Shown: positions 40,962-50,206 of the stretch, one piece after another
How the letters are laid out: each line of letters starts with the position of its first letter
Position numbering within the stretch: position 1 is the stretch's first letter
Source of the DNA: an uncultured Prevotellaceae bacterium
Lineage (GTDB): Bacteria > Bacteroidota > Bacteroidia > Bacteroidales > Bacteroidaceae
Length of the DNA: 64,000 nucleotides
Reading direction: 5' to 3'
Assembly (NCBI GenBank): GCA_900315565.1
Contig: OMZS01000001.1
Location: forward strand, 62,001-126,000
The notes under the pieces: model-generated
The model's database searches: none
What the model saw: the letters and a program-made list of their open reading frames with translations, nothing else
What the model was told of the DNA's origin: nothing
Program-made: the position numbers and the translations under genes

Positions 40962-43469
40962 CTAAAGACTTGCCGTCGCCGACAGATTCTTGCTCTTTGC
41001 AGTAAGGCGGATGTCGCCCGCGCCTTGTCGCTCGACAATCACCACCAGCTGACCGTGGAACAGGCTCATGTGTGGCTCAACAAACGACTCGAGCGAGGTG
41101 GCATCGCCATTGCAGACGGCCTTGAAACGTCCTGCACCCTCGACACTGAAATCGATCGCGTCAGCAGCATCAGGGCAAAGCGTACCGTTACCGTCCACCA
41201 TGCTCACGGTGACGAACACCAGGTTGTCGTAGGTTTCGGCCTCCAGTTTCAGCCGGGCCGCAGCACCTGCCGTGCGCACCGTTTGCTCGCCAGCCACCTG
41301 TCCCTGAGCGTCATAGACCACCACGCGCAACTCGCCGGGTTCATATTTCACGTCGTTCCACCTCAGTCGATAGCGGTCGAGGTTGGTACCTTGCTCTTCT
41401 GTTTTCTTCACTCCATCGTCTTTCCTAATCCTTCCCTGGCTCTTGCCATTCACAAACAGCTCGGCCTCGGGATAGTCGGTGTAACAGTAAACGGGTGTCA
41501 CCTGGCCAATGCGTTCGGGCCACGTCCAGTGGGGCAGCAGATGAATGGTGTGTTCGCGCTTGTTCCAGTGGCTGCGGTACAGATAGTAGCGGTCCTTGGG
41601 CAGTCCGGTCAGGTCGCAAATACCAAAATAGCTGCTGCGCGAAGGCCAATACTCATCGTAGGGCGTAGGCTCACCCAGATAGTCGAAGCCTGTCCAAACA
41701 AACTCGCCGATAACCCACGGGTAGTCGTCCTGCCACCGCCAGTCGTCGTCGGGCAGATTGCTCCACGGACAGTACTCCACATCGTAACTCGAGCACTGGC
41801 CGTCGGCCGTCAGCAGGGCCTTGGGGTCGTAGTTGGGCGAATATGAGGCAAAACGCGAATTATCGTCAACCACCACGGGAAACTTATACACGCCCCGGCT
41901 GCTCACCGTCGAAGCCGTCTCGCTGCCCAAAAGAAATCCCTGCGGCAGCTGACGTATGTTGTCGGCATACTTGTGAACGCGATAGTTGAACCCCGGCACG
42001 TCCATCACCTGTGCGAAACCGCTCTTCAAGGCATCTTCAGCACGGTCCATGCCCTGCGTGACAGGGCGCGTGGGATCGAGTTGGTGACACAAGTCTTGCA
42101 GGTGACGGCTGATGTCGCGCCCCTCTTCGCTCCACTGCTCGGGAATCTCGTTGCCGATGCTCCACATCACGATGCTGGGATGATTGCGGTTCGCCAGCAC
42201 CAGATTGGTAATGTCGCGGTCGCTCCACTCCTTGAAGAAGCGTGCGTAACCATTCTTGCACTTGGGGTAAATCCACATGTCGAACGATTCGGCCATGACC
42301 ATCATGCCCAGCGAGTCGTACACCTCCATCTGCATTTGCGAAGGCATATTATGGCTCGTGCGAATAGCGTCGGCACCCATTCGTTTCATGATTTCAGCCT
42401 GACGGACAATGGCTCCACGGTTGACCGCCGCACCCAGCGGCCCCAGGTCGTGGTGCAGGCAAACGCCTTTTATTTTCCGCGTTTGGCCGTTCAGCTGGAA
42501 ACCATGCTCTCGGCTCACGCTGATGGTGCGGATGCCCGTTTTGATGTTTTTCTCGTCGAGCAACCGGTTGCCTTTATAGAGCTGCGTGCGCAGGGTGTAG
42601 CGATAGGGCGACTCAGGCGACCACAACTGTGGTTTTTCTACCTTCGCCACCATGTGCAACTGTCCGTCGCGTGGCACGTCACGCATGTCTTTTGCCACCA
42701 CCTGTCCCTGCGCGTCGAGCAAAGCCACCCTGACGGTCAGGCCCTGCGCAGCGTCGGTGCTGACAATTTTCGTGTCGATGGCCACCTCGGCCTGGGCTGC
42801 GTCGGCCTTCAGCGTGCGGAAGAAGGTGCCCCAGGGGTCGATGCGCGTAGGCTGCGTCAGCACCAGCGTCACCGGACGATAGAGGCCAGCGCCAGGATAC
42901 CACCGCGAACTCTCCTCCACATTTTTCAGCCTCACCTCCAGCAGGTTGGCTCCATCGCCGCCTGCTTTCTGCCCGGCCGCCATGCTGCCGGGCTTATTCT
43001 TTTTCGCTTTTTTGCCTTTGTTGGCCTGTGCGTTGGCTGGCACTTTCAAGAACGGTGTTACATCCACGCGAAACGCGTTGTAGCCATACGCCCAGCTGCC
43101 CGCCAGCTGTCCGTTGACATACACCTCGGGCTCGGCCATGGTTCCGTCGAACAGCAGCTCAGCATGACCGTACTGCGACGGCACACTGAATGTGGTGCGA
43201 TAAACGCCCTCACCTATCCACGGCAGTGCGCCCGAACGGCCACTTTTCTCCGTGGCTTCCGTCTCACCGTTCTGCTCGATGGCCACTGTCTGCAAGTCCC
43301 ATTTCTTGTCAAACGGACCGCTGATGGCCCAGTCGTGGGGCACCGTCACCTGTTGCCACGACGCGCCGTCGTGCGAGAATTGCCATTCACTCAGATTGAT
43401 TTCCTGTCGTACCTGTGCCAATGCCGATATTTCCACCAGCAGGGCACACACGCATAGTTTTAGTTTCAT
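40962..43469 (-). CDS. Secreted GH2 glycoside hydrolase (beta-galactosidase-like)
   Basis: Exported enzyme of 835 residues from the ATG at 43469, which gives signal peptide MKLKLCVCALLVEISALAQ; the frame extends 12 residues further upstream. Domains follow the GH2 order: sugar-binding jelly roll (about 22-200, VPHDWAISGPFDKKWD), immunoglobulin-like (about 210-310), TIM barrel (about 315-610) with acid/base in MWSIGNEIPEQW and nucleophile in VIGEFVWTGFDYLGEP, then C-terminal beta domains. A lysine-rich insert (ANKGKKAKKNKPG) sits in the first domain. Beta-galactosidase is the commonest activity, but Bacteroidetes GH2 enzymes vary, and this locus is hemicellulose-related. Confidence 0.9.
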   Translation of the reverse strand: MKLKLCVCALLVEISALAQVRQEINLSEWQFSHDGASWQQVTVPHDWAISGPFDKKWDLQTVAIEQNGETEATEKSGRSGALPWIGEGVYRTTFSVPSQYGHAELLFDGTMAEPEVYVNGQLAGSWAYGYNAFRVDVTPFLKVPANAQANKGKKAKKNKPGSMAAGQKAGGDGANLLEVRLKNVEESSRWYPGAGLYRPVTLVLTQPTRIDPWGTFFRTLKADAAQAEVAIDTKIVSTDAAQGLTVRVALLDAQGQVVAKDMRDVPRDGQLHMVAKVEKPQLWSPESPYRYTLRTQLYKGNRLLDEKNIKTGIRTISVSREHGFQLNGQTRKIKGVCLHHDLGPLGAAVNRGAIVRQAEIMKRMGADAIRTSHNMPSQMQMEVYDSLGMMVMAESFDMWIYPKCKNGYARFFKEWSDRDITNLVLANRNHPSIVMWSIGNEIPEQWSEEGRDISRHLQDLCHQLDPTRPVTQGMDRAEDALKSGFAQVMDVPGFNYRVHKYADNIRQLPQGFLLGSETASTVSSRGVYKFPVVVDDNSRFASYSPNYDPKALLTADGQCSSYDVEYCPWSNLPDDDWRWQDDYPWVIGEFVWTGFDYLGEPTPYDEYWPSRSSYFGICDLTGLPKDRYYLYRSHWNKREHTIHLLPHWTWPERIGQVTPVYCYTDYPEAELFVNGKSQGRIRKDDGVKKTEEQGTNLDRYRLRWNDVKYEPGELRVVVYDAQGQVAGEQTVRTAGAAARLKLEAETYDNLVFVTVSMVDGNGTLCPDAADAIDFSVEGAGRFKAVCNGDATSLESFVEPHMSLFHGQLVVIVERQGAGDIRLTAKSKNLSATASL

Positions 43470-43605
43470 TCTTTTTATCAAGTGTTTGTTTGATTTGTGT
43501 GACAAAAATAAGAAATCTATCCGAACCCCACAAATTTTCAGTAGTATTTTCAGCAGTATTTAACACACACGCCCTCTATCCATAAAAAGAAAACACACAG
43601 AAAAA

Positions 43606-43672
43606 CAGATAACACAGAAGGTTTTATCTGATGCTTGTAAATAGCATGCAAAAAAACTATCTGTGTTATCTG
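43606..43672. repeat. Inverted repeat CAGATAACACAGA/TCTGTGTTATCTG
   Basis: Perfect 13-bp arms at 43606-43618 and 43660-43672 with a 41-bp loop, between the GH43 stop and the GH2 start (minus strand). Resembles the CACAGATT-type sequences at 20184 and 30570; could form a terminator-like hairpin. Confidence 0.65.
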
Positions 43673-43694
43673 TGAAATCAGTGTGAGCAAAGTT

Positions 43695-44687
43695 TTACTC
43701 CGACTTCATGGTAATGATCTTACCGTCGGCATCAAACTCGATGGGCTTCACCTTGAGGCTGCGCAGCCATGTGGTGTCGTTAGAGGGCACGCAGTCATGG
43801 TGGAACAGATACCAGCGGCCTTTATACTCAACGATGCTGTGGTGGGTGGTCCATCCTACAACGGGTTCGAGAATGACGCCCTGATAGGTGAACGGTCCGT
43901 AGGGGTTGTCGCCCACGGCATAGCAGAGGAAGTGGGTGTCGCCAGTGGAATAAGAGAAATAGTACTTGCCATCTTTCTTGTGCATCCACGAAGCCTCGAA
44001 GAAGCGGTGCGGGTCGTTGGCCTTGAGGGGCTCTCCATTGTCATCGACCACAAGCACGGGGCGCGGAGCCTCAGCAAACTGCAGCACGTCGTCGGTCATG
44101 CGGGCCACACGGCTGGGCAGTGCCACCTCGTCGCCCTCGGGGAGCAAAGTGGGACGGAAGTTCTCCTCGCCTACCGAAGCGGCGGGCTTCAGGCGGTTGT
44201 CGCGATACCACTGCAGCTGACCGCCCCAGATGCCACCGAAGTAGCAATACACCTCGCCGTCGTCATCGCGGAACACACAGGGGTCGATGCTATACGAGCC
44301 GATGATGGGTGCAGGCTGGGGAACGAACGGGCCTTCGGGGGTGTCGCTCACGGCTACGCCGAGATGGAACACGCCGGTGTAGTCCTTGGCCGAGAAGATG
44401 AGGTAGTACTTGCCGTTCTTCTCTACTACGTCGTTATCCCACATCTGCTTTTCGGCCCAGGGCACTTGCTCCACGTCGAGAATCACGCCATGGTCGGTGA
44501 CTTCGCCTTCCATCACGTCGTCCATCGAGAGCACGTGATAGTCGCGCATCTGGAAGTGTCCGCCGTCGTCGTCGAAACATTCGCCGCTGTCCCAATCGTG
44601 GCTGGGATAAACATACAGACGGCCGTTAAACACGTTGGCTGAAGGGTCAGCCATGTAGTCTTTCGGGAAAAGATACCTTGCTTTCAT
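43695..44687 (-). CDS. Cytoplasmic GH43 beta-xylosidase/arabinofuranosidase
   Basis: Five-bladed beta-propeller hydrolase of 330 residues without a signal peptide, so intracellular. GH43 landmarks: base region DYMADPSANVFNGRLYVYPS (about 10-29), pKa modulator SYSIDPCVFRDDDGEVYCYF and acid HRFFEASWMHKKDGKYYFSY. It lies between GH10 (upstream) and GH2 (downstream) on the same strand, as expected for an enzyme that splits xylo-oligosaccharides imported by the transporter encoded further upstream. It resembles XynB of the Prevotella bryantii xylanase cluster; specificity is inferred. Confidence 0.9.
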   Translation of the reverse strand: MKARYLFPKDYMADPSANVFNGRLYVYPSHDWDSGECFDDDGGHFQMRDYHVLSMDDVMEGEVTDHGVILDVEQVPWAEKQMWDNDVVEKNGKYYLIFSAKDYTGVFHLGVAVSDTPEGPFVPQPAPIIGSYSIDPCVFRDDDGEVYCYFGGIWGGQLQWYRDNRLKPAASVGEENFRPTLLPEGDEVALPSRVARMTDDVLQFAEAPRPVLVVDDNGEPLKANDPHRFFEASWMHKKDGKYYFSYSTGDTHFLCYAVGDNPYGPFTYQGVILEPVVGWTTHHSIVEYKGRWYLFHHDCVPSNDTTWLRSLKVKPIEFDADGKIITMKSE

Positions 44688-44724
44688 TTTGAACTTTAAA
44701 CTTTAAACTTTGAACTTCGGGAGT

Positions 44725-44816
44725 TAGGAAAGAAATTAGAATAATTATTATAATATCCAAGAATTACTATTTTAATTTATGGCGAAATTATTCTAATTAT
44801 TCTAATTTCTTTCCTA
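44725..44816. repeat. MITE-like palindromic element, copy 1 (92 bp)
   Basis: Terminal inverted repeats of 23 bp begin TAGGAAAGAAATTAGAATAA and end with its complement TTTCTTTCCTA. A second copy with the same termini and interior (ATCCAAGAAT, ATGGCGAAATT) is at 56925-57019. No coding frame. Micro-repeats of AACTTTAAACTT precede it (44694-44716). Confidence 0.85.
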
Positions 44817-44856
44817 TATTACTCATTTATCAATTATTCAACTAATAACCAAATGA

Positions 44857-46056
44857 TTACTTTTTCTTTTTGGTCGGGGCTTGCGCGGGCTTCACCAGCT
44901 GGATGAGCTTCTCGATGACAGGCTTGGCCTGACTCTGGCGGTCGAAGAGGGTGGCGTAGTCGGTGCGCCCCTTTATGGGGAAGTCGTTGCGCCAGGAGTT
45001 GGCATCGTTCAGGCACCAGAAGTTAAGCCTCAGAATGTCCTTGTGATGAGGAATCAGCATCTTGTAGAAGTCAATCCAGAACTGCTCCATCTTGGCGTTC
45101 TGCTCCTTGGTGAGCCCCTTGGTGTAGGGGTCCATCTCGGGGCGATAAGCAAACTTATCGCTAACGTTGGCTCCGGAGAATCCGTAAGGATTGGGCAACA
45201 CCGAGAGGTCGAGCTCGGAGAAGAACGTGGGCACGCCCGTGGCGACGATGGTCTCAACAGAGTGCTCGTACTGACGGATGACGCTGTTATCCACGTTGTC
45301 CTCAAGAATCATGTGGCCCTGCATGCCGATGGCGGTGACGGGCAGTCCCTGCTCAATGAGCGGACGGAAGAAACGGCAAACGCCCTCCACCTTCGTAGCC
45401 TTGTTCATGGAGAAATCGTTATAGAAGAGCAGTGCGTTGGGGTCGGCCTCGTGGGCATACTGGAAAGCCAAGGGGATGTAGTCGGTGCCGAGAATCTGCC
45501 AGAAGAGACTCTTGCGGGGCGATCCGTCGTCCTCGAAGGCTTCGTTCACCACGTCCCAGGCATCAACCCGTCCACGGAAATGACTCACGATGGTATAAAT
45601 ATGTTCGCGCATGCGCTTCTTTAATACTTCGCGCGATACGGGCTTGCCGTCTTTGTCGAAGTGGAACCACGGGGCGCACTGCGAGTGCCAGATGAGGCAG
45701 TGCCCCTGCACCTTCATGCCAGCGGCCTTGGCCTTGTTGACAAACTGGTCGGCCAGGGTGAAGTCATAGACGCCCTCCTTGGGATGGATAACCTCGCATT
45801 TCATGCAGTTCTCTGCCACCACCCAGTTGAAGTGCTTGGCAATGACGGGCCAGTCAGCTGTCTGGTCGTTGCTCACCTGACCGGTGACGTCGTGCTCATT
45901 CACTCCGCTCAGGTCGGCCTCCACCTGCCACTGGTTCACGCTCACGCCAGTGTACCAGTAGTCGCGGTAGGCCTCCCACAAGGAGTTCTGCGCCCCTGCG
46001 GGGCTAAATGATAAGGCTAAGAATAGGGATGCAAATGCTTTGAATAATCGGGTCAT
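44857..46056 (-). CDS. Secreted GH10 endo-1,4-beta-xylanase
   Basis: Endo-xylanase of 399 residues from the ATG at 46056, giving signal peptide MTRLFKAFASLFLALSFSPA; the longer frame from 46074 adds a charged SKNNN stretch. GH10 features: VVAENCMKCEVIHP (79-92), GHCLIWHSQCAPW (118-130), DVVNEAFED with acid/base E172, and TFFSELDLSV with nucleophile E281. The polybasic end (PTKKKK) lacks a sorting domain. It acts outside the inner membrane on xylan fragments whose products are taken up by the MFS symporter encoded upstream. Equivalent to XynA in the P. bryantii cluster by family and position. Confidence 0.93.
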   Translation of the reverse strand: MTRLFKAFASLFLALSFSPAGAQNSLWEAYRDYWYTGVSVNQWQVEADLSGVNEHDVTGQVSNDQTADWPVIAKHFNWVVAENCMKCEVIHPKEGVYDFTLADQFVNKAKAAGMKVQGHCLIWHSQCAPWFHFDKDGKPVSREVLKKRMREHIYTIVSHFRGRVDAWDVVNEAFEDDGSPRKSLFWQILGTDYIPLAFQYAHEADPNALLFYNDFSMNKATKVEGVCRFFRPLIEQGLPVTAIGMQGHMILEDNVDNSVIRQYEHSVETIVATGVPTFFSELDLSVLPNPYGFSGANVSDKFAYRPEMDPYTKGLTKEQNAKMEQFWIDFYKMLIPHHKDILRLNFWCLNDANSWRNDFPIKGRTDYATLFDRQSQAKPVIEKLIQLVKPAQAPTKKKK

Positions 46057-46059
46057 ATT

Positions 46060-46245
46060 GTTGTTTTTTGACACTGAGGTGATGATTATTTGACACTGAG
46101 GTGATGATTATTTGACACTGAGGTGAGTTTTTTTAGACACTGATCAGACAGGTCTTACTGATTATACTGATTTTTATCAGCAAAGAGTTCCACTTCTTTG
46201 TGAATCAGTTAAATCAGTACGACCTGTAAAATCAGTGTCTCAGAA
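46060..46245. repeat. Tandem 22-bp repeat and an inverted repeat between GH10 and transporter genes
   Basis: TTTGACACTGAGGTGATGAT units (22-bp period, nearly three copies, about 46068-46126) followed by an inverted repeat with arms AGACACTGAT (46135-46144) and ATCAGTGTCT (46231-46240) and inner matches around AGGTC/GACCT. May be a terminator region for the transporter gene. Confidence 0.75.
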
Positions 46246-46250
46246 ACCTT

Positions 46251-47663
46251 TTATTCTGTGTCTGAGTTCGAGCGTGCTTCGATGGCTTTGTTGATTTCGT
46301 CAATCTTTTCGTCGCTGAGTTCATACTTCGAGATAATGAAGATGGCGAGCAGCAACAGAATGGCGGGAATGACGCACACAAGCCACAGGATACCCTCTTC
46401 GGCAAGTGGGGTCTGGTCGATGACATCGCTGTTGTAGCCAACGTATGCCAGCACAGCAGGACCAACGATGCTTCCGAAGGTCATACCGGCCTTGAAGAAC
46501 AGTCCCGTCAGGGCGTTCACGATGCCCGAAATGCGGCGGCCTGTGGTGTATTCACCGTAGGAGATGACCTCGGGAACCAAGGCCCACATATAACCCGTAG
46601 CCACAATCACGCCAGTGCTCTTGATAAACTGTGCCACGTAAATCATCATCATGCTCGGCTGCTCCATCTTAGAGATGAAATAGAGCATGGCCATACCCAC
46701 GATGGCGGCACCCAGGAAGATATAGAACATGTTCTTCTTGCCAAACATACGCTTGAACCAAGGCACAAGCGGCATGAAGATGAATGCCGGAATAGAACCG
46801 AGGGCCATGAATACCGAAAGCTCCTGAGCAGAGCCGTGCAGGTTGCTGTTCATGAAATAGGCACCGGCAGCGTTGCCCACCGACATCATGGCGAAAGCGG
46901 TGATAAAGAAGAAGGCCAGCACACGCAAGGGGCGGTTGCGCAGGAACTCCATCCAGAGGTCGCTCACCTTCACGGTTTCGGTGGCCTTGGCATCCATCAC
47001 CACACGCTCCTTACACTGCGAGAAGCAGAACATGAGCAGACAGAAGCCTATGATGGCGTAGATGGTCATGGTGGTGAACCATGCCGAGGGATCTTTAGGA
47101 AGACTGTCGGACGGGGCACCGGCTATCAGGGCAATGAACAGGGGAAGGCCCGAATTGACGGCCAGACCGCCCACATTGGCCATGAACATACGCACCGAGG
47201 TGAGGATGGTGATTTCCTCGGTGTCGCGCGTCAGCGAAGAGTTCAGTGCTCCGTAGGGCACGTTGATGAACGTGTAGAGCAGCTGCATGGAAATGTAGGT
47301 GACGTAAGCGTAAATCAGCGACGGTGCGAAGCCGTTGTAGAAACACAGAATGGCAAATCCCGAAAGAGGAATGCCGACATAGAGCAGGTACGAACGGTAT
47401 TTTCCGTAGCGCGGGTTGCTCTTGTCGATGAGTGCGCCCACGATGGGGTCCCAAATGACATTCGCCACGTTGCCCACCAAGAACATGACAGCCACTGCCG
47501 ACGGGGTGAGTCCGTAGATGTCGGTGTAGAAAAACAACAGGTAAGTGCAGATTACCTGGAAGATTAAGTTCTGCGCAAGGTCGCCGGAGCCGAAGCCGAT
47601 GCGCTGGAGCCAATTGAGTTTGTAGAATCCCTTGGATTCCTGAGTTGCTACGTTATTTGCCAT
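46251..47663 (-). CDS. GPH-family oligosaccharide:cation symporter
   Basis: Inner-membrane transporter of 470 residues with 12 predicted segments. The N-terminus QRIGFGSGDLAQNLIFQVIC and DPIVGALIDKSNPRYGKYRS near 72-91 are signatures of the glycoside-pentoside-hexuronide:cation symporter family. Position between the SGNH esterase (12 bp upstream) and GH10 xylanase genes suggests uptake of xylo-oligosaccharides, like XynD in P. bryantii; that substrate is inferred. The C-terminus is hydrophilic (RSNSDTE). Confidence 0.9.
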   Translation of the reverse strand: MANNVATQESKGFYKLNWLQRIGFGSGDLAQNLIFQVICTYLLFFYTDIYGLTPSAVAVMFLVGNVANVIWDPIVGALIDKSNPRYGKYRSYLLYVGIPLSGFAILCFYNGFAPSLIYAYVTYISMQLLYTFINVPYGALNSSLTRDTEEITILTSVRMFMANVGGLAVNSGLPLFIALIAGAPSDSLPKDPSAWFTTMTIYAIIGFCLLMFCFSQCKERVVMDAKATETVKVSDLWMEFLRNRPLRVLAFFFITAFAMMSVGNAAGAYFMNSNLHGSAQELSVFMALGSIPAFIFMPLVPWFKRMFGKKNMFYIFLGAAIVGMAMLYFISKMEQPSMMMIYVAQFIKSTGVIVATGYMWALVPEVISYGEYTTGRRISGIVNALTGLFFKAGMTFGSIVGPAVLAYVGYNSDVIDQTPLAEEGILWLVCVIPAILLLLAIFIISKYELSDEKIDEINKAIEARSNSDTE

Positions 47664-47674
47664 AATATTTTAAT

Positions 47675-48901
47675 TTATTGATTCTTTAGTCTTAGTATTT
47701 CCTTTGCCGCAAACTCGCCCATCACCTTGTATCCCTTGGCATTGGGGTGCAGCCAGTCTTCCTGCAGTTCCTCACGCAGCTGGGCGGTGTTGTTGGGATC
47801 GCGCATCAGCTGGTCGAAGTCTATCACGCCGTCGGCCTCTTGGTTGGTGCGTATCCACTGGTTCACCGTCTGGCGGGCAGCCTCCTTGAAGAAGTTTCCG
47901 TCGGCGTAGAAGCTCTTGCCAAAAGGCATGATGGTGCCCATATACACTTTCAGTCCGCGCTCGTGGGCTTTGGCAACGAACGTTTTGTAGGCCTCTATCA
48001 GGTCTTTGGCCACCTGCTCGCTGCGCCCGGTGCTGCCACCAATGTCGTTGATGCCCTCGTAGATGATGATGGCCGTCAGGCCGCGCTGCCCCAGCACGTC
48101 GCGGTCGAAGCGTTTCACGGCGGGGTCGCTCAGGCCACCGGCCAGCACGCAGTTGCCACCGATGCCCAGATTGACAAGGGCTACGGGCTGAGCGTTGAGC
48201 GCCTCGTTGGCCACGTCGGTCCAACGGTTTTGCAGGTTGGTGGTGGTGCCACGGCCGTCGGTGATGGAGTTTCCGAGGGCAGCCACACACTCGTTGCCGC
48301 TACCCAGCACGTCGATGGCGGCAATGTTGTACCAGTGGTCCAGTTTCTCAAAGGTGTCGAAACGCTGCCCGGGCTTACATTCGCCCTTCATGATGTACGA
48401 CGTGGTGCGCGAGCCGCGGTGCGACGTGGCGTTCTGTGGGGTCTTTCCGTAATTGATGGTGAACGAGAGTCGCTGCAACGGCCGCAGGTTATATTTCACT
48501 TCGTCGGAGAAGATGGCTTTGCCCGGCTCGATGGTCACGCTACGCTTGCCGCCGAAGGTGAGGTAACGCACCGTTTTTTTCACAATACCCGTATAGTCGG
48601 TGCCCGCGCCATCGGTGCGCCCGTTGGCGTCGGCAGCAAGGTCGGCAATATAAACAGACTTGATTTCTACTGGTTCGCGGCTGTACTCGTTGGAGAGCTG
48701 CACACGCAGCCGAGAGCCTCCGAAGCCCACATGAATCACCTCGCGCAGGGCGTTGCCTGTCAGTTCGCACGTCTGGGGCATGTCGCCCTTGCCCGTAAAC
48801 TCAGGAGCGGTGGCCCAGGTGGTCACCCATGTTGGCTGGTTTTGGGCATTCACGCCCAGAAAAGCCATGAACACAAAGAATGTCAAAAGGATGCGTTTCA
48901 T
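47675..48901 (-). CDS. Secreted SGNH/GDSL-type esterase
   Basis: Exported hydrolase of 408 residues from the ATG at 48901, giving signal peptide MKRILLTFFVFMAFLGVNAQ. SGNH blocks: ALGNSITDGRG (catalytic Ser, about 211-221), LGIGGNCVLAGG, IIYEGINDIG and DWLHPNAKG (catalytic Asp/His near the C-terminus). The N-terminal 190 residues form an extra beta-rich domain (TWVTTWATAPEFTG onwards) typical of this esterase group. It heads the minus-strand xylan cluster, so deacetylation of xylan or xylo-oligosaccharides is likely; substrate not shown by sequence. Confidence 0.88.
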   Translation of the reverse strand: MKRILLTFFVFMAFLGVNAQNQPTWVTTWATAPEFTGKGDMPQTCELTGNALREVIHVGFGGSRLRVQLSNEYSREPVEIKSVYIADLAADANGRTDGAGTDYTGIVKKTVRYLTFGGKRSVTIEPGKAIFSDEVKYNLRPLQRLSFTINYGKTPQNATSHRGSRTTSYIMKGECKPGQRFDTFEKLDHWYNIAAIDVLGSGNECVAALGNSITDGRGTTTNLQNRWTDVANEALNAQPVALVNLGIGGNCVLAGGLSDPAVKRFDRDVLGQRGLTAIIIYEGINDIGGSTGRSEQVAKDLIEAYKTFVAKAHERGLKVYMGTIMPFGKSFYADGNFFKEAARQTVNQWIRTNQEADGVIDFDQLMRDPNNTAQLREELQEDWLHPNAKGYKVMGEFAAKEILRLKNQ

Positions 48902-49012
48902 ACTAAAATAAGCTCTTGTGTTTTTTTTATTCTGCAAAATTACTCATTAATTTCCACTCCAATCATACAAAATGTTGCAAGATTATTGCGAAATCTATCA
49001 TTTAGCCCTTTT

Positions 49013-49085
49013 TTAACGCTAACGTAACGTTAGCCCTAACGCCAACTCTTAACTCCTAACTCCTATCTCCTAACTCCTATCTCTC
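49013..49085. repeat. TAACG and AACTCCT micro-repeats
   Basis: TAACGCTAACGTAACGTTAG and CTAACGCC (49013-49043) then AACTCCTAACTCCTATCTCC units (49046-49085). The latter overlap the end of the tyrosine phosphatase gene and encode its last residues. Confidence 0.8.
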
Positions 49086-49572
49086 TCTTGAGCAGTTCGG
49101 CGCAACCATCCTCTAACAGTTCTATCACCAGCTCGAAATCGGCATCGCCGCCGTAGTAGGGGTCGGGCACGGTGGACTGATGCGGATGAAGGGTAAGATA
49201 GTCGGCCATGCAACGAATCTTTTGCAGGTCGCTGTCGCTGCGCGCCTTGCGCCGCAGGGCAGCCACATTCTCGTGGTCCATACCAATGATAAGGTCGAAC
49301 CGGCCGAAATCCGATGGCGTGAACTGTCGCGCACGGCTCGTCATGTTGTAACCGTGGCGCGCTCCGTGGCGGCGCATGCGGCTGTCGGGCAAGTCGCCCA
49401 CATGCCAGTTGCCAATACCCGCCGAGTCGATGCGGAGCCTGTGCCCCACCCCGCGCTGCTCGGCCATTGCCTGAAGAATGGTCTCGGCAGCCGGCGAGCG
49501 GCAAATGTTACCCAGACAGACAAACAGAATGCCTATGGTGCCAGCTTGGGGTGTTCTCATTTCATCGTTCAT
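49063..49572 (-). CDS. Low-molecular-weight protein tyrosine phosphatase
   Basis: Cytoplasmic phosphatase of 169 residues from the ATG at 49572 (the ATG at 49560 is equally possible). The active-site loop is VCLGNICRSPAAE with nucleophile C19 and R25 (CX5R), and the acid aspartate is in TVPDPYYGG near the C-terminus. Bacterial members often oppose tyrosine kinases of exopolysaccharide assembly, but no kinase gene is in the window. The last residues (REIGVRR) and stop are encoded by the AACTCCTATCTCC micro-repeat. Confidence 0.92.
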   Translation of the reverse strand: MNDEMRTPQAGTIGILFVCLGNICRSPAAETILQAMAEQRGVGHRLRIDSAGIGNWHVGDLPDSRMRRHGARHGYNMTSRARQFTPSDFGRFDLIIGMDHENVAALRRKARSDSDLQKIRCMADYLTLHPHQSTVPDPYYGGDADFELVIELLEDGCAELLKREIGVRR

Positions 49573-49625
49573 TTCTCGTGCAAAAATAATCCGAAAAAAT
49601 GAAAACACCAAATTTGCCACCTTTT

Positions 49626-49745
49626 TTCTTAGAACTAAGAATTACAGAAACTACAGAAAAAACAGAAAGAACAGAAACAAGACATTTTTAAGTGGGCTCT
49701 GTTTTCTGTCCTTTCTGTCTTTTCCGAGGTTTCTGTAATCTCTTT
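49626..49745. repeat. ACAGAAA-rich inverted repeat
   Basis: The left arm (TACAGAAACTACAGAAAAAA and on) pairs with the right arm (TTTCTGTCCTTTCTGTC ... GGTTTCTGTAATCTC). A diverged member of the AAAAACAG hairpin class. Confidence 0.55.
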
Positions 49746-49924
49746 CTTGCAGAACGAAAATCAGCGTTTTGTCCGAAATATTTATCAGATTTAACGCAAA
49801 ATTAACATTATAGAGCACCGTCTGAGCCACGAAGAAACTTTTGCCACCAAATATGCGAAAAATGAGAAAAAGCATAAAATGCACCATTTCAGCAGTTTAC
49901 GGAAACCATGCCTTGGTTTGAAAA

Positions 49925-49963
49925 ATTATCTCACGACGATAAAAAATTCCACCGTGAGATAAT
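49925..49963. repeat. Short TCTCACG-family palindrome
   Basis: ATTATCTCACGACGA and CCGTGAGATAAT arms with an AT-rich centre; a shortened member of the family seen at 668-822. The remaining 49573-50206 interval is AT-rich with no gene that I can support. Confidence 0.7.
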
Positions 49964-50206
49964 TTTTTTCTGGCACGAAAAAAACTCCTTCCATCTGCCA
50001 AAAAACGCACCGTTTTTGCCATTTTTCTGTCCTTTTCTCATTTCCGGCCACTATTTCCTGCTCACAAAACCCTCAAAACCATGCACAAAATCGGCCGTTT
50101 GTGCAACTTTTCCTTCTAGATTTCATTTTCACGACAACAACACCCCTGTCAGAGAATTTCAAATTTTCACTTTTGTTCACAATTCCACTGCTGTCACCCT
50201 CCTTTC

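Noticed and set aside
41973-43457. Plus-strand open frame of 494 codons opposite GH2
   Set aside because: The minus strand carries complete GH2 motifs; the plus-strand product is rich in His/Arg/Val with no domain.
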